A stretch of 64,000 nucleotides of DNA from Providencia heimbachae ATCC 35613 (GTDB lineage Bacteria; Pseudomonadota; Gammaproteobacteria; Enterobacterales; Enterobacteriaceae), in assembly GCF_001655055.1 (NCBI RefSeq), contig NZ_LXEW01000010.1, positions 80,894-144,893 of the forward strand. Direction: 5' to 3'. The stretch's first letter is position 1. Each line of letters opens with the position of its first letter. Both the position numbers and the translations under genes were made by a program. This document shows positions 46,168 through 57,385 of the stretch, piece by piece. The notes below the pieces were generated by a model. That model did not search any database. It saw nothing but the letters and a program-made list of their open reading frames with translations, and was not told where the DNA came from.

Positions 46168-46371
46168 GTACCTTTTGTAAAGCCATTTAATGCGATATTT
46201 TCCCATTAAAATACAACCGTTTGATTACTAATCATATTAAAGCTAAATTTATTATTATTCACACCCATTTTTTTGCTATTTCAAACAAATTATCTCGCTT
46301 ATTTTTGCTTGTACCCCTCCATACCATTTTTACGCTACAATAAGTCAATTCAGGTTAACGATATCAGTGCT

Positions 46372-48057
46372 ATGCGCCTACTTACTCTTTGGTTTTTATT
46401 TACTGTTTCTCTATCAGCTTATCCCCTTGAATCGGATATAAGTTACAAAGACACTATTGCCAATGACGTCCCGGCAGATATTCGCCAAAAGGGCTTTATC
46501 TACTGCGTGAATGGTATTGTGACCACTTTCAATCCACAGTTAGTCAGTAATGGGTTAATTATTGATCCACTCAGTGCTCAAATTTATGACCGTTTACTTG
46601 ATGTCGACCCTTTTACTTATCGATTAGTCCCTGAATTGGCATCGCGTTGGGAAGTTTTGGATAATGGTGCAACCTACCGCTTACACCTCAGAAAAGACGT
46701 AAAATTTCAAGATACGCCTTGGTTTACCTCGACCCGCAAAATGAATGCAGATGATGTGGTTTTCAGCTTTGCCCGCATGTTTGAAGTCAATAACCCATAT
46801 CATTATATTAATGGTGGCCGCTATCCTTATTTTGATAGCTTACAATTTGCCGATAGCGTTCAAAGCATTCGAAAAATTAATGACTACACGGTGGAATTTC
46901 GCTTAAATTCCCCGGACGCCTCTTTTTTATGGCATTTAGCAACCCATTATGCCCCGGTTCTTTCTGCCGAATATGCCGACCACCTTTCCCAAATTAACCG
47001 CCAAGAAATGATTGACTGGCGGCCTGTGGGAACAGGCCCTTTCTACTTAGATGATTACCAAGCAGGCCAATTTGTTCGTTTACTGCGAAATGACCATTAC
47101 TGGAAAGGACAACCCCGTATGGAGGAGGTTGTAGTAGACATGGGTGCGGGTGGTACAGGCCGGATCTCTAAATTATTAACAGGGGAATGTGATGTACTCG
47201 CCTACCCTGCCGCAAGCCAATTAAAAGTTTTACGTGATGACCCTCGGTTACGTATTTCAATGCGTTCAGGTATGAATATTGCCTACCTTGCGTTTAATAC
47301 CAATAAGCCACCTTTAAATAAACTGGAAGTCCGTCAGGCAATTGCTTATGCAATTAATAATGAACGTTTGATGCAATCGATCTATTACGGAACAGCAGAA
47401 ACAGCTGCATCAATCCTCCCGAGAGCTTCTTGGGCCTATGATAATCAAGCTAAAATTACTGACTATAACCCTGAATTATCTAAAAAAATGCTGCAAGAGA
47501 TGGGGCTAGAGAACCTTAAACTTGATCTCTGGGTGCCAATTGCGTCCCAGTCCTATAACCCAAGTCCACTTAAAATGGCTGAATTAATCCAAGCTGATTT
47601 AGCCCAAGTGGGAATTGTTATGAATATTCGTTCTGTTGAAGGTCGGTTTCAAGAAAACCAATTAATGGATCGTTCCCATGATATGACGCTAGCCGGTTGG
47701 GCAACTGACAGCAATGACCCTGACAGTTTTTTTCGTCCATTACTGAGTTGTGCCGCTATCGGTTCCCAAACTAATCTAAGTCATTGGTGCGATCCGAACT
47801 TTGATGAGGTATTACATAAAGCACTACTCACACAGCAGCTTGCCTCACGTATCGATTATTATCATGAGGCACAACAGATATTAGGCGAAAATTTACCGAT
47901 ACTCCCACTCGCGTACTCTTTACGTTTACAAGCTTATCGTTATGATATGAAAGGACTCGTTATTAGCGCCTTTGGCAATGCTTCGTTTGCCGGTGTTTAT
48001 CGTGAAATGGAAAAAATTAACGCCCCTATCCCTAAAAAGCAGGAGCAACAGCCATGA
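46372..48057 (+). CDS. sapA: Peptide-binding protein SapA
   Basis: This 561-residue periplasmic binding protein of the SBP_bac_5 family is the first gene of sapABCDF. A signal peptide ([19 protein letters not shown]) precedes the mature domain. Sap systems were linked to resistance to cationic peptides and potassium uptake; in E. coli SapBCDF has been shown to export putrescine. ATG 46372 is chosen because the signal peptide starts there; the ribosome binding site is weak. It overlaps sapB by four bases. Confidence 0.93.
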   Translation: MRLLTLWFLFTVSLSAYPLESDISYKDTIANDVPADIRQKGFIYCVNGIVTTFNPQLVSNGLIIDPLSAQIYDRLLDVDPFTYRLVPELASRWEVLDNGATYRLHLRKDVKFQDTPWFTSTRKMNADDVVFSFARMFEVNNPYHYINGGRYPYFDSLQFADSVQSIRKINDYTVEFRLNSPDASFLWHLATHYAPVLSAEYADHLSQINRQEMIDWRPVGTGPFYLDDYQAGQFVRLLRNDHYWKGQPRMEEVVVDMGAGGTGRISKLLTGECDVLAYPAASQLKVLRDDPRLRISMRSGMNIAYLAFNTNKPPLNKLEVRQAIAYAINNERLMQSIYYGTAETAASILPRASWAYDNQAKITDYNPELSKKMLQEMGLENLKLDLWVPIASQSYNPSPLKMAELIQADLAQVGIVMNIRSVEGRFQENQLMDRSHDMTLAGWATDSNDPDSFFRPLLSCAAIGSQTNLSHWCDPNFDEVLHKALLTQQLASRIDYYHEAQQILGENLPILPLAYSLRLQAYRYDMKGLVISAFGNASFAGVYREMEKINAPIPKKQEQQP

Positions 48058-49019
48058 TTATTTATTCGTTGCGTCGCTTTCTACTTTTAATGGTGACGGT
48101 ATTCTTTTTATCCTTAGTCAGCTTTAGCTTGAGTTACTTCACACCGAATGCGCCATTGAGCGGCGCATCCATGATTGATGCTTACCTGTTCTATTTTGAT
48201 GGTCTATTGCACTTTGATTTTGGCGTATCCAGTATCAATGGTGAGCCCATTACGGAGCAATTAAAAGACACCTTCCCTGCTACCATGGAACTGTGTATTT
48301 TAGCTTTCCTTTTTGCACTGTTTGTCGGCATTCCCCTCGGTATGATCGCCGCATTTTGGCGCAATAAACCCGTTGATATCGCGATTAGCACTTTTGCTTT
48401 ACTTGGATTTTCGATCCCTGTTTTTGTGCTTGCCTTAGTACTCACCTTATTTTTCTCATTACATCTTGGTTGGTTACCAGTCTCTGGCAGAATTGATTTG
48501 CTGTACAATTTAAAATCGGTAACGGGTTTTGCCTTAGTTGATGCGTGGCTTTCAGATTCTCCATATCGTAAAGAGATGATTATCAATGTGTTGGAGCATA
48601 TGGTACTGCCTGTACTCACCCTTGCATTAGCCCCCACTACCGAAGTTATTCGCCTTGTTCGTAACAGTACCGAAGACATTACCAGTGCTAACTATGTAAA
48701 AGCCGCTGCAACGCGAGGATTATCTCGCCTTAAAATTATTCGTCGCCATATTTTTCATAATGCGATCCCCCCCATTATTCCTAAGCTTGGTTTACAATTC
48801 TCAACCATGCTGACCTTAACTATGGTGACAGAATTAGTATTTAACTGGCCCGGTCTTGGTCGATGGCTAGTAACAGCGGTGCGCCAGGAAGACTACTCGG
48901 CAATTTCTGCGGGTGTCATGCTTATTGGTGCTTTAGTGATTACGGTTAACGTATTGTCCGATATTTTAGGTGCCATAATGGACCCGCTAAAACATAAGGA
49001 TTGGTATGTCCTCCGATAA
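48054..49019 (+). CDS. sapB: ABC permease SapB
   Basis: This 321-residue permease, exactly the E. coli length, has six membrane helices and the EAA loop [26 protein letters not shown] sequence typical of oligopeptide permeases (here preceded by YVKA). It starts in a four-base overlap with sapA and overlaps sapC by 14 bases, so the operon is tightly coupled. Confidence 0.95.
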   Translation: MIIYSLRRFLLLMVTVFFLSLVSFSLSYFTPNAPLSGASMIDAYLFYFDGLLHFDFGVSSINGEPITEQLKDTFPATMELCILAFLFALFVGIPLGMIAAFWRNKPVDIAISTFALLGFSIPVFVLALVLTLFFSLHLGWLPVSGRIDLLYNLKSVTGFALVDAWLSDSPYRKEMIINVLEHMVLPVLTLALAPTTEVIRLVRNSTEDITSANYVKAAATRGLSRLKIIRRHIFHNAIPPIIPKLGLQFSTMLTLTMVTELVFNWPGLGRWLVTAVRQEDYSAISAGVMLIGALVITVNVLSDILGAIMDPLKHKDWYVLR

Positions 49020-49896
49020 TTTTTATCGTGAACAAAAAATGCCATCTCCAACGCGGGTGGTCTGGAATCTATTCTCATCTGATATTCTTTCGATGGTGGG
49101 GTTTTTTGGTGTCTTATTATTATTAGTATTGTGTTTTATAGGCTCTTACCTTGCACCTTATGCTCTTGATCAACAATTTTTAGGGTATCAGCTAACCCCT
49201 CCATCATGGTCACACTATGGTGAGGTTGCCTTTTTCTTTGGAACCGATGATTTAGGCCGCGATATTCTTAGCCGACTATTAATTGGCGCTAAGTCTACAT
49301 TTGGCTCTGCCCTATTAGTAACCTTTATCGCCACGGTTGTTGGTTTGGTTCTCGGTTGTCTTGCAGGAATGACTCGCGGATTAAAATCCGCCATATTTAA
49401 CCATGTTCTCGATACGTTGCTTTCCATACCATCATTACTACTGGCAATTATTGTTGTCGCTTTCATGGGTGCTAGCTTAGAAAATGCGATGCTTGCAATC
49501 TGCTTAGCCTTAATCCCGCGGATGGTCAGAACTATTTATGTGGCTGTTCATGATGAGTTAGATAAAGAATATATCGTCGCTGCCCGTCTTGATGGCGCCT
49601 CAAATGTTTTTATTTTATGGTATACCGTACTGCCAAATATTACGCCAATACTAGTAACAGAACTGACTCGAGCCTTTTCTATTGCCATATTAGATATCGC
49701 GGCTTTAGGCTTTCTTGACCTTGGGGCGCAGCTTCCTTCATCTGAATGGGGTGCAATGTTAGGCGATACTTTAGAGTTGATCTATGTCGCGCCATGGACG
49801 GTTATTTTACCCGGTGTTGCCATTATGATCAGCGTACTGTTCGTCAATTTATTAGGTGATGGGCTGCATCGTGCCATCAATGCGGGGGTTGAATAA
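49006..49896 (+). CDS. sapC: ABC permease SapC
   Basis: This 296-residue permease equals the E. coli length and has the DppC/OppC architecture: an N-terminal helix, [18 protein letters not shown], and the EAA motif [20 protein letters not shown]. It forms the heterodimeric channel with SapB. Its stop codon shares one base with the sapD start. Confidence 0.95.
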   Translation: MSSDNFYREQKMPSPTRVVWNLFSSDILSMVGFFGVLLLLVLCFIGSYLAPYALDQQFLGYQLTPPSWSHYGEVAFFFGTDDLGRDILSRLLIGAKSTFGSALLVTFIATVVGLVLGCLAGMTRGLKSAIFNHVLDTLLSIPSLLLAIIVVAFMGASLENAMLAICLALIPRMVRTIYVAVHDELDKEYIVAARLDGASNVFILWYTVLPNITPILVTELTRAFSIAILDIAALGFLDLGAQLPSSEWGAMLGDTLELIYVAPWTVILPGVAIMISVLFVNLLGDGLHRAINAGVE

Positions 49897-50891
49897 TGCC
49901 ACTGTTAGACATCCGCAATTTAACCATTGAATTTATGACCGCCAACGGCCCGGTAAAGGCTGTTGACCGTGTTTCCATGACATTATCTGAAGGTGAGGTT
50001 CGCGGCCTTGTAGGTGAGTCTGGTTCAGGTAAAAGCCTGATCGCTAAAGCTATCTGCGGTGTAACAAAAGATAATATCCGCGTTACTGCCGACCGGTTTC
50101 GTTTTCAAGATATTGACCTGTTAAAACTGAGCCCACGTAAACGCCGTAAGCTTATTGGTCATAATATTTCAATGATCTTTCAAGAACCTCAATCTTGTCT
50201 TGATCCTTCAGCTGCTATCGGCAAACAGTTGATTCAATCAATTCCAGGTTGGACATTCAAAGGTCGCTGGTGGCAACGTTTTAATTGGCGTAAACGTCGT
50301 GCTATCGAGCTGTTACACCGTGTTGGTATTAAAGATCACAAAGATATCATGCTCAGCTACCCCTATGAGCTTACCGATGGCGAATGTCAAAAGGTGATGA
50401 TAGCAATTGCCATCGCCAACCAACCACGCTTATTGATTGCCGATGAACCCACCAATGCGATGGAATCAACCACTCAAGCCCAAATATTTCGCTTGTTAGA
50501 TAAGTTGAATCAAAACAATAATATGAGTATCTTGCTGATCAGTCATGATATGGAAATGATGTCAAAATTAGTTGACCGTATTAACGTACTTTATTGTGGC
50601 CAAACGGTTGAAAGTGCGACACCTACAGATATATTACAGCGCCCTCGTCATCCGTATACCCAAGCGCTGATCCGCTCGATACCTGATTTCGAAAGCCCTA
50701 TCCCACATAAAGGTAGACTCAATACGTTACCGGGCGCTATTCCATCCCTCGAACATCTGCCTATCGGGTGCCGCCTTGGTCCACGCTGCCCCTATGCCCA
50801 GCGTACTTGTATTGTTGCGCCGCAACTGCGCAATATTAAAAACCATCTGGTTGCTTGTCATTACCCACTTAATACAGAGGAGCAATCATAA
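49896..50891 (+). CDS. sapD: ABC ATPase SapD
   Basis: This 331-residue ABC ATPase of the oligopeptide branch has Walker [13 protein letters not shown], Walker [12 protein letters not shown] and the C-terminal oligopeptide-type motif [10 protein letters not shown], whose cysteines resemble the iron-sulfur-binding motif of related proteins. The signature reads LTDGECQKV, a departure from LSGGQ. SapD also supports Trk potassium uptake in E. coli. Overlaps sapF by one base. Confidence 0.95.
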   Translation: MPLLDIRNLTIEFMTANGPVKAVDRVSMTLSEGEVRGLVGESGSGKSLIAKAICGVTKDNIRVTADRFRFQDIDLLKLSPRKRRKLIGHNISMIFQEPQSCLDPSAAIGKQLIQSIPGWTFKGRWWQRFNWRKRRAIELLHRVGIKDHKDIMLSYPYELTDGECQKVMIAIAIANQPRLLIADEPTNAMESTTQAQIFRLLDKLNQNNNMSILLISHDMEMMSKLVDRINVLYCGQTVESATPTDILQRPRHPYTQALIRSIPDFESPIPHKGRLNTLPGAIPSLEHLPIGCRLGPRCPYAQRTCIVAPQLRNIKNHLVACHYPLNTEEQS

Positions 50892-51694
50892 TGGAGGCCT
50901 TGCTTGAAGTGCGCAATCTGACAAAAACTTTCCGCTTTCGCGAAGGTTTATTCCATCGCCATGAACTGCAAGCAGTTAAACCGCTCAGTTTTAATTTACA
51001 AGCAGGTCAAACCCTGGCCATTATTGGTGCCAATGGTTCAGGTAAATCAACACTCGCCCGTATGTTATCAGGCGTTGTCGAACCGAGTGGAGGGGAAATT
51101 TTGATCCGTGGTCATCGCTTAAACTTTGGCGATTATGGCTATCGTAGCCAGCGCATTCGTATGATATTTCAAGATCCCAGTACATCCCTTAATCCTCGTC
51201 AACGTATTGGACAGACACTTGAATTACCCTTAAAACTCAATACCGATTTAACCGGAATCGAGCGGGAAAGACGTATTATACAGACCCTTCGTCAGGTCGG
51301 TTTACTGCCCGATCATGCTGAATATTACCCGCATATGCTTGCTTCAGGACAAAAACAGCGGGTTGCGCTTGCTCGAGCACTTATATTACAGCCTGAAATT
51401 ATTGTTGCAGATGAAGCGCTTGCATCATTAGACATGTCAATGCGTTCACAAATCATTAATCTAATGTTGGATTTACAGGCTAAGCACGATATCGCATTCA
51501 TCTATGTAACTCAGCACTTGGGCATGATGAAACACATCAGCGATAAAATGTTGGTGATGGAAAAAGGTGAAGTTGTCGAACGAGGAAATACCGCAGAGGT
51601 GCTCGCCGCACCTCTTCATGATGTGACTCGCAAATTAATTGAAAGTCACTTTGGCGAACCCCTCTCCATTGATGCTTGGCGACAAGATTTATAG
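50891..51694 (+). CDS. sapF: ABC ATPase SapF
   Basis: This 267-residue ABC ATPase has Walker A GANGSGKSTLAR, signature LASGQKQRVALARAL and Walker B IIVADEALASLD, matching E. coli SapF (268). The signature has A in place of the usual S. It is the last core gene of the operon; the Gabija-type gene pair begins 67 bp after its stop. Confidence 0.95.
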   Translation: MEALLEVRNLTKTFRFREGLFHRHELQAVKPLSFNLQAGQTLAIIGANGSGKSTLARMLSGVVEPSGGEILIRGHRLNFGDYGYRSQRIRMIFQDPSTSLNPRQRIGQTLELPLKLNTDLTGIERERRIIQTLRQVGLLPDHAEYYPHMLASGQKQRVALARALILQPEIIVADEALASLDMSMRSQIINLMLDLQAKHDIAFIYVTQHLGMMKHISDKMLVMEKGEVVERGNTAEVLAAPLHDVTRKLIESHFGEPLSIDAWRQDL

Positions 51695-51761
51695 GCGTGT
51701 TTGCTTGATATGAAATATCAGTACGTTGAATGAAAATTTATGGATTAAATAGGAGAAAGGA

Positions 51762-53591
51762 ATGAGCATTCAAATCGATATGGTACGCATCAGTAACTTT
51801 CGCGGTATTGCAAATCTAGAACTCAGCTTACCACGAGTAACTGTACTTCTTGGTCAAAATAATGCAGGTAAAACATCAGTGATTAAAGCACTGCAACTTG
51901 CATTAGGCGACTATTCTCGCTATTTATCTGAAGAAGATTTTCATATTAATGCAGATCAACAAAAACAAGAAATCATCACCGTTGATGTCCGCATTATTTC
52001 TATCAAAGAGAGCACTCGAACACCTGAATTCTCTGGGGCTTGGCAAGAAACATTTGGCGATAAAATTCAAGCCGAAATCACCGGCAAACAATTTGTTGCA
52101 TTGCGTACAACCGTAAAACCAAATACCATTAAAGGAGGCTATGATACTGTTCGCCACCATTTAAATGATTGGCCTGAGTTTTCTAACTGGCTTGAGGTCT
52201 CCCCTTCAGCTAAAAACCGACTGACGAAACGGTTGGATGCTATGCCATTTATTTCTGTTGAGGCACAACGTGATATTCATACAGAACTAAAAGAAAAATC
52301 CTCATATATCGGGCGAATACTATCTAATGTTAAATATAATGAAGGCGATATTGACGCCTTAGAAGACTTAGTCTCTGAAGTTAATGAACAAGCAATTTCC
52401 AGAAGCCCTCCGTTAAGCCAATTAAAAACTCACCTAGATAAATTAAATGATTCATTCAATAGTTCAGGAAAAACTGAATTAACGCCATTTCCTAAGAAGA
52501 TTCGCGATTTATCTAAAGGTTTTAGTATTCATTTTGGAGAAAGCAGCAGTAACTCTTTCTCGATGGAATATCATGGAATGGGCACGCGTAGTTGGGCATC
52601 ACTATTAACCGTCAAAGCGTTTACCGAATTATTAATACAAAGCCACGCAGCGGAAGAAGAAACATTCTTCCCTATCATTGCTGCGGAAGAGCCTGAAGCG
52701 CATTTACATCCTAATGCACAAAGAACACTGTACGAGCAACTTAAAGAAATACCAGGTCAAGTCATTATTAGTACTCATTCACCTTATATTGCAGGTTTAG
52801 CGGAAATACATGAAATACGAGCAATAAAAAATATTAATAACGATGTTAAGGTATTTCAATTACGTGATTCTTTAGATCCTGAAGAAATCAGAAAAATAAA
52901 ACGGGAAGTCATTCATTCTCGAGGTGAACTTTTATTCTCAAAAGCAATTGTTTTGTCCGAAGGCGAAACAGAAGAACAAGTTTTACCCGAATTATTTACC
53001 TCTTTTGAAGGAAAGCAACCATTCTCATTAGGAATCAATTTTGTTGCTGTCCACGGCTCAGGGGCAAAATATTTACCTTTTTTATACCTAGCCCATGATT
53101 TAAATATTCCAGTATTTATTTTTAGTGATGGTGAGCCAAACATTATTAAACAATTAAAGAAAAGTTACGAAATGGTTTATGGCAGCACGGATATAAATAT
53201 CGCAAATAATATTACCCTCCTCGACAACACTGATTTTGAAGGTTACTTACTTAATGATGGCTTTCAACCTTTGATTGAACAAGCTATTATCAATGTAAAT
53301 GATGGTAATTCTGAATATTTAAATAAATGGATACAAAAAAAACATGATACTCAAGGAAAAAGCATCAAAACAAATCAACCACCCTGTATTACATGCAAAC
53401 AAGATATATTTGAGAATCCACTACGAAATTATGATGGTGTTGAAGGTAAGAAAAGAGCAATCCTTGAAATCTTAGATTCTGCTAAACCTAAATATGCAAA
53501 AGCGATAGCGGCTAATTTCATTGAAATAAATAAAGAGAATTACCCATCTAAAATAACAGATTTATTCGCTCAAATTAGGAGTTTAATGTGA
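51762..53591 (+). CDS. gajA: Gabija-type ATP-dependent OLD-family nuclease GajA
   Basis: This 609-residue class 2 OLD protein has an N-terminal ABC-like ATPase (Walker A GQNNAGKTS at 31-39, Walker B region IIAAEEPEAHLHP at 305-317, H-loop STHS at 337-340) and a C-terminal TOPRIM nuclease domain (IVLSEGETEE at 397-405 and IFSDGE at 453-458). OLD proteins paired with a UvrD-like helicase form the Gabija anti-phage system, in which GajA nicks DNA when nucleotides fall. GAGAAAGGA precedes ATG 51762. Overlaps gajB by four bases. Confidence 0.88.
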   Translation: MSIQIDMVRISNFRGIANLELSLPRVTVLLGQNNAGKTSVIKALQLALGDYSRYLSEEDFHINADQQKQEIITVDVRIISIKESTRTPEFSGAWQETFGDKIQAEITGKQFVALRTTVKPNTIKGGYDTVRHHLNDWPEFSNWLEVSPSAKNRLTKRLDAMPFISVEAQRDIHTELKEKSSYIGRILSNVKYNEGDIDALEDLVSEVNEQAISRSPPLSQLKTHLDKLNDSFNSSGKTELTPFPKKIRDLSKGFSIHFGESSSNSFSMEYHGMGTRSWASLLTVKAFTELLIQSHAAEEETFFPIIAAEEPEAHLHPNAQRTLYEQLKEIPGQVIISTHSPYIAGLAEIHEIRAIKNINNDVKVFQLRDSLDPEEIRKIKREVIHSRGELLFSKAIVLSEGETEEQVLPELFTSFEGKQPFSLGINFVAVHGSGAKYLPFLYLAHDLNIPVFIFSDGEPNIIKQLKKSYEMVYGSTDINIANNITLLDNTDFEGYLLNDGFQPLIEQAIINVNDGNSEYLNKWIQKKHDTQGKSIKTNQPPCITCKQDIFENPLRNYDGVEGKKRAILEILDSAKPKYAKAIAANFIEINKENYPSKITDLFAQIRSLM

Positions 53592-55483
53592 ACCTTTCTG
53601 AAGTCCAACAACAGATCGTTAATGCTCCACTAGACTCTGCAATTCAAGTTCTCGCTGCCGCTGGCTCTGGTAAAACTCGCGTTCTAACTGAACGCATACG
53701 CTATATTGTTGAGCAAACTAAAAAAGATCAGATTATTGCCTTAACTTTTACCAATAAAGCCGCTGAAGAAATGCAGGCCCGATTATCTGACGATGAACAA
53801 ATTGAAAACCGCGTTTGGATTGCTACTATACATTCCGTTGCTCAGCGTATTTTAGAAAGTTATGGACATACCATAGGACTACCAGAAGAACTTCATATTT
53901 ATGAGCGAGACCAAGATAGAATGGAGGTTTTTTTACAGTCATTACGTGACCGAAATTTCAATGTTGATAAATACCTTGATATCGAAGATCGAGCTGAGAA
54001 AAAAAACCGCACGCAAAAAATTTCTGAAGTAATGAACTCCTTTTCAAAAATTAAACGCCAATTATTAACAGAAATGGATGTAGTTCAACAAAATCCAAAT
54101 AGCAAAATTTGGCATTTATATGAAGATTATCAGCTATCATTAATCAATAGTGGTGGCATCGATTATGATGATATTCTTGTTTATGCACACAAAATCTTAC
54201 TGACTCATGAATGGATTGCGAATATTTACCGTACACGTTATAAACATATTTGTGTCGACGAAGCTCAAGACCTTAATAAAGCACAGTACGAGTTTATTAA
54301 AGCCTTTTGTGGTGAATCAATAAAAAGTGTGCTCATGGTAGGCGATCCAAACCAAATGATTTATGGTTTTAATGGTTCATCCACAGATTATTTTTGCAAA
54401 TCCTTCATCAATGACTTTGAACCAAAAAAATTCATCTTAAATGAAAATTACCGTAGTTCAAAAGCAGTTATTGATTTTGCAAATAAACTACGTCCAAACA
54501 CACAACAAGCTAACCAATACGCATTACAAGGTATAGCTGAAATACACGGATTCGAAAATGAGCAGGATGAAGCCCTAGCAGTTGTTAATAGAATACAAAA
54601 AATCTGTCAAACGCCACATCATAATGATATTGAAGGTGAAATAACCCTAAATAAAATAGTCATTATCGCTCGTAACCGTTTTATTTTTAGTCAATTAGAA
54701 GAAAAATTGATTGAACATAACATTCCATTTTCCTTCAGAAAAAATGAACGACAAGTCGAACCTATTACCCTATTTGCTAAAGTACTAGACTATGCTATTC
54801 GTCTTAAAATAAATCCGAAAGACTGGGTAAATGGTAAAAAACTTTGCCAGCTATTAGAGGTACCTATTCCACAATCATGGGATGCTAACGTTCTAATAAC
54901 ATTAGCTAATGAAATAGAAAATTATGGTGATAGTAATCGGATCTTAATCGCTAACTTATTAGCGTCTATAAATAAGCTAAACATTGAAAAACCCAATATT
55001 CGTAAGTTTGTTTCTGAATTTGAACAAATGCTTTCTGATCTCCCGTCTCAAAATACCTCCTTCACAGATGAACAACTCGAAGATGTCAATTTAAGTCTTG
55101 AAGAGCTAAAGGAATTTGGTACATATTGGACATTATTTAGCCGTAAAAATTTAGGTGAATCATTATCTGCATTTCGCAATGCTTTAACCCTAGGGCAATT
55201 GTGTACTATCAATGATGACAACGGATTAACACTCAGCACTGTTCATACAATGAAAGGATTAGAAAAAGATATTGTGTTTTTGATAGGTATGTGTGAAGGC
55301 GTTTTTCCTGATTATCGAGCTAAAACTAATCCTGCACTTGAGGAGGAGCGAAATAATGCTTTCGTTGCAATCACAAGGGCAAAACGATGGCTATTTATAA
55401 GCTACCCTAAACAACGAAAAATGCCTTGGGGTGATAATAAGCATCAACAAAAATCTCGATTTATCACCGAGATTGAATCATGA
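53588..55483 (+). CDS. gajB: Gabija-type UvrD-like helicase GajB
   Basis: This 631-residue superfamily 1A helicase shows all motifs: AAAGSGKT (23-30), ALTFTNKAAEEM, VDEAQDLN, MVGDPNQMIYGFNG, LNENYRSS, STVHTMKGLE and FVAITRAKRWLF. In Gabija GajB works with GajA to sense and degrade invading DNA. It starts at GTG 53588 inside the gajA stop (GTGA). It is longer than the Bacillus GajB (494) and closer to general UvrD/Rep length. A hairpin at 55500-55531 (ATTGCTTAG/CTAAGCAAT) follows. Confidence 0.88.
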   Translation: MNLSEVQQQIVNAPLDSAIQVLAAAGSGKTRVLTERIRYIVEQTKKDQIIALTFTNKAAEEMQARLSDDEQIENRVWIATIHSVAQRILESYGHTIGLPEELHIYERDQDRMEVFLQSLRDRNFNVDKYLDIEDRAEKKNRTQKISEVMNSFSKIKRQLLTEMDVVQQNPNSKIWHLYEDYQLSLINSGGIDYDDILVYAHKILLTHEWIANIYRTRYKHICVDEAQDLNKAQYEFIKAFCGESIKSVLMVGDPNQMIYGFNGSSTDYFCKSFINDFEPKKFILNENYRSSKAVIDFANKLRPNTQQANQYALQGIAEIHGFENEQDEALAVVNRIQKICQTPHHNDIEGEITLNKIVIIARNRFIFSQLEEKLIEHNIPFSFRKNERQVEPITLFAKVLDYAIRLKINPKDWVNGKKLCQLLEVPIPQSWDANVLITLANEIENYGDSNRILIANLLASINKLNIEKPNIRKFVSEFEQMLSDLPSQNTSFTDEQLEDVNLSLEELKEFGTYWTLFSRKNLGESLSAFRNALTLGQLCTINDDNGLTLSTVHTMKGLEKDIVFLIGMCEGVFPDYRAKTNPALEEERNNAFVAITRAKRWLFISYPKQRKMPWGDNKHQQKSRFITEIES

Positions 55484-55556
55484 TGTAACTATATCATTCA
55501 TTGCTTAGCGTCATTCACTCTACTAAGCAATCAAATTTCAAATATTTCCATCAGAA

Positions 55557-56423
55557 CTAACGTGCAATCGTCACATTGGCTTTAATATGCTTTAAATGCA
55601 CAACAATAGTAAATGTGACGATAACCAATAGCGACCATGCTCCCCATTTTCCAGCATGTACCATTGACCATGCACCAATTTGGTTTGGGTACTGCCAAAC
55701 ACCAAAAAACGTACCGAAATTTTCAGCTAGCCAAATAAAGAAGCCGATCAGCATAAATGCAAATAACAATGGCATCTTCCGCTCTTTATCTAATGGTGTA
55801 TAAAACACCATACTGCGAGCATAAAGGCCAAAAATAAATACCGTTAAATACCATCGGTAATCATCTAAATAATGGTGACTAAAGAAATTAATATAAATCG
55901 CTAATGCCACCAGCGTCGCCATCCAATAGGGAGGATAATGCTCAATACGTACCTTAAAGAAACGCCATGATTGAATAATATAACTACCAACCGCCGCATA
56001 CATAAAGCCAGTAAACAGTGGCACCCCCCATAACTTAGTGTATGCCTCATCAGGATATTGCCATGAACCTATCGAAGCTGATGTTTTAAACAACTCCATC
56101 ATAAAACCAACTAAATGAAATACGCAAATCGCTTTTAGCTCATCCCATGTTTCTAGTTTTGACCAGACCAATAATGCTTGAAATGCCACAGCAAAAATCA
56201 ACAGGATATCGTAACGCGGTATATTGAATATGCCTTTAGCAGGCACTAAGAATAAAGCGAGAAAAAAGAACCCGGCAAACAAGCAAGAGCGCGCATTAAT
56301 CAGTCCGAAAAACCAAAATTCTAAAATAAAGCGCTTGAATCCCTGACTATCATTAGGCTTATGCGCCATTAATATCTGGTCTAATTTGCCAATAAAATTT
56401 AGCTTTTGACACAAATTCGCCAT
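55557..56423 (-). CDS. DUF817 family integral membrane protein
   Basis: This 288-residue protein has about eight hydrophobic segments and motifs of DUF817: FWFFGLINARSCLFAG, WDELKAICVFHLVGFMMELFKT and ENFGTFFGVWQYPNQ. Function unknown. It is convergent with the Gabija module and lies upstream of gstA on the opposite strand. The first candidate ATG (MANLCQKLNF) has a reasonable AGGTGAG upstream. Confidence 0.8.
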   Translation of the reverse strand: MANLCQKLNFIGKLDQILMAHKPNDSQGFKRFILEFWFFGLINARSCLFAGFFFLALFLVPAKGIFNIPRYDILLIFAVAFQALLVWSKLETWDELKAICVFHLVGFMMELFKTSASIGSWQYPDEAYTKLWGVPLFTGFMYAAVGSYIIQSWRFFKVRIEHYPPYWMATLVALAIYINFFSHHYLDDYRWYLTVFIFGLYARSMVFYTPLDKERKMPLLFAFMLIGFFIWLAENFGTFFGVWQYPNQIGAWSMVHAGKWGAWSLLVIVTFTIVVHLKHIKANVTIAR

Positions 56424-56707
56424 TCTATTAACTCACCTTTATATTGATTATTGCCATAACAGGCAGGAACTGTAATTAATGCAGATTTAGGAAACGAATT
56501 TTAGCAGAGAGTATATGACATTGAATAATGGTAACTATCTTAAAATAATAAGTTTTTTACTTAACACTTTGAATTTAACTTAAAGACATCTTGCATAGAT
56601 TTACCCCGCATCCTATGGCAATCTGTTAATCTTAAGTAGTGATATACTGTATAGAGTACTCGTTTATTCAATCCATGATCCCCATTAAATAACTTAGGAG
56701 TTTTATG

Positions 56708-57313
56708 ATGAAATTGTATTACGCTCCCGGTGCTTGCTCTCTTTCTCCCCATATTATTTTGCGCGAAACTGGACTAGATTTCAGTATTGAGCGAGTTAAT
56801 CTCAAAGAAAAGAAAACAGAGAAAGGTGATGACTTTTTGGCAATAAACCCGAAAGGCCAAGTTCCTACTCTAGTACTTGATAATGGCGATCAATTAACCG
56901 AAGGTGCAGTAATTGTTCAATATATTGCTGACCAAAAACCGGATAGAAATCTAATCGCCTTACCGGGTTCTATGAAGCGTTATCACCAGTTAGAAGCATT
57001 AAATTTTATTTCAACTGAGCTACATAAGAATTTCGGCCCACTATTTACCCCCGGTACACCCGACGAGTATAAAGAAACCGTTAGAGCCACACTGCTAAAA
57101 AAATTCAGCTATGTGAATGATATTCTTTCAAAACAAGCGTTTTTTGCAGGTGATAGCTTTAGTGTTGCAGATGCGTATCTATTTACCGTGACTAATTGGG
57201 CTAAGCTGGTGGGTGTAGACTTAAGCAAACTCACACATCTTCTCGATTACAGTGCGAAGATAGCAAAACGACCTAAAGTACACGAAGCGCTAGAAGCGGA
57301 AGGTTTGATCTAA
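56708..57313 (+). CDS. gstA: Glutathione S-transferase GstA
   Basis: This 201-residue beta-class GST has the N-terminal thioredoxin-fold [16 protein letters not shown] with the conserved catalytic cysteine (Cys10), the [14 protein letters not shown] glutathione site and a helical C-terminal domain ([14 protein letters not shown]). Length equals E. coli GstA. Tandem ATGs occur; I chose the second, seven bases after AGGAG. The gene neighbours pdxY and tyrS as in E. coli. Confidence 0.95.
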   Translation: MKLYYAPGACSLSPHIILRETGLDFSIERVNLKEKKTEKGDDFLAINPKGQVPTLVLDNGDQLTEGAVIVQYIADQKPDRNLIALPGSMKRYHQLEALNFISTELHKNFGPLFTPGTPDEYKETVRATLLKKFSYVNDILSKQAFFAGDSFSVADAYLFTVTNWAKLVGVDLSKLTHLLDYSAKIAKRPKVHEALEAEGLI

Positions 57314-57321
57314 ATTTTAAA

Positions 57322-57353
57322 ATGGCGCTCTTATCTTGAGCGCCATCTTTTTT
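57322..57353. terminator. Terminator between gstA and pdxY
   Basis: ATGGCGCTC (57322-57330) pairs with GAGCGCCAT (57338-57346), followed by CTTTTTT; serves gstA and possibly the convergent pdxY. Confidence 0.85.
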
Positions 57354-57385
57354 AAGCGTTAAATTTATGCGTATATTTATGATTG

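Noticed and set aside
51762..55483. A larger defence island with restriction, retron or CRISPR genes
   Set aside because: Only the two Gabija-type genes are present; flanking genes (sapF, DUF817, gstA) are ordinary chromosomal genes and no CRISPR repeats were seen.
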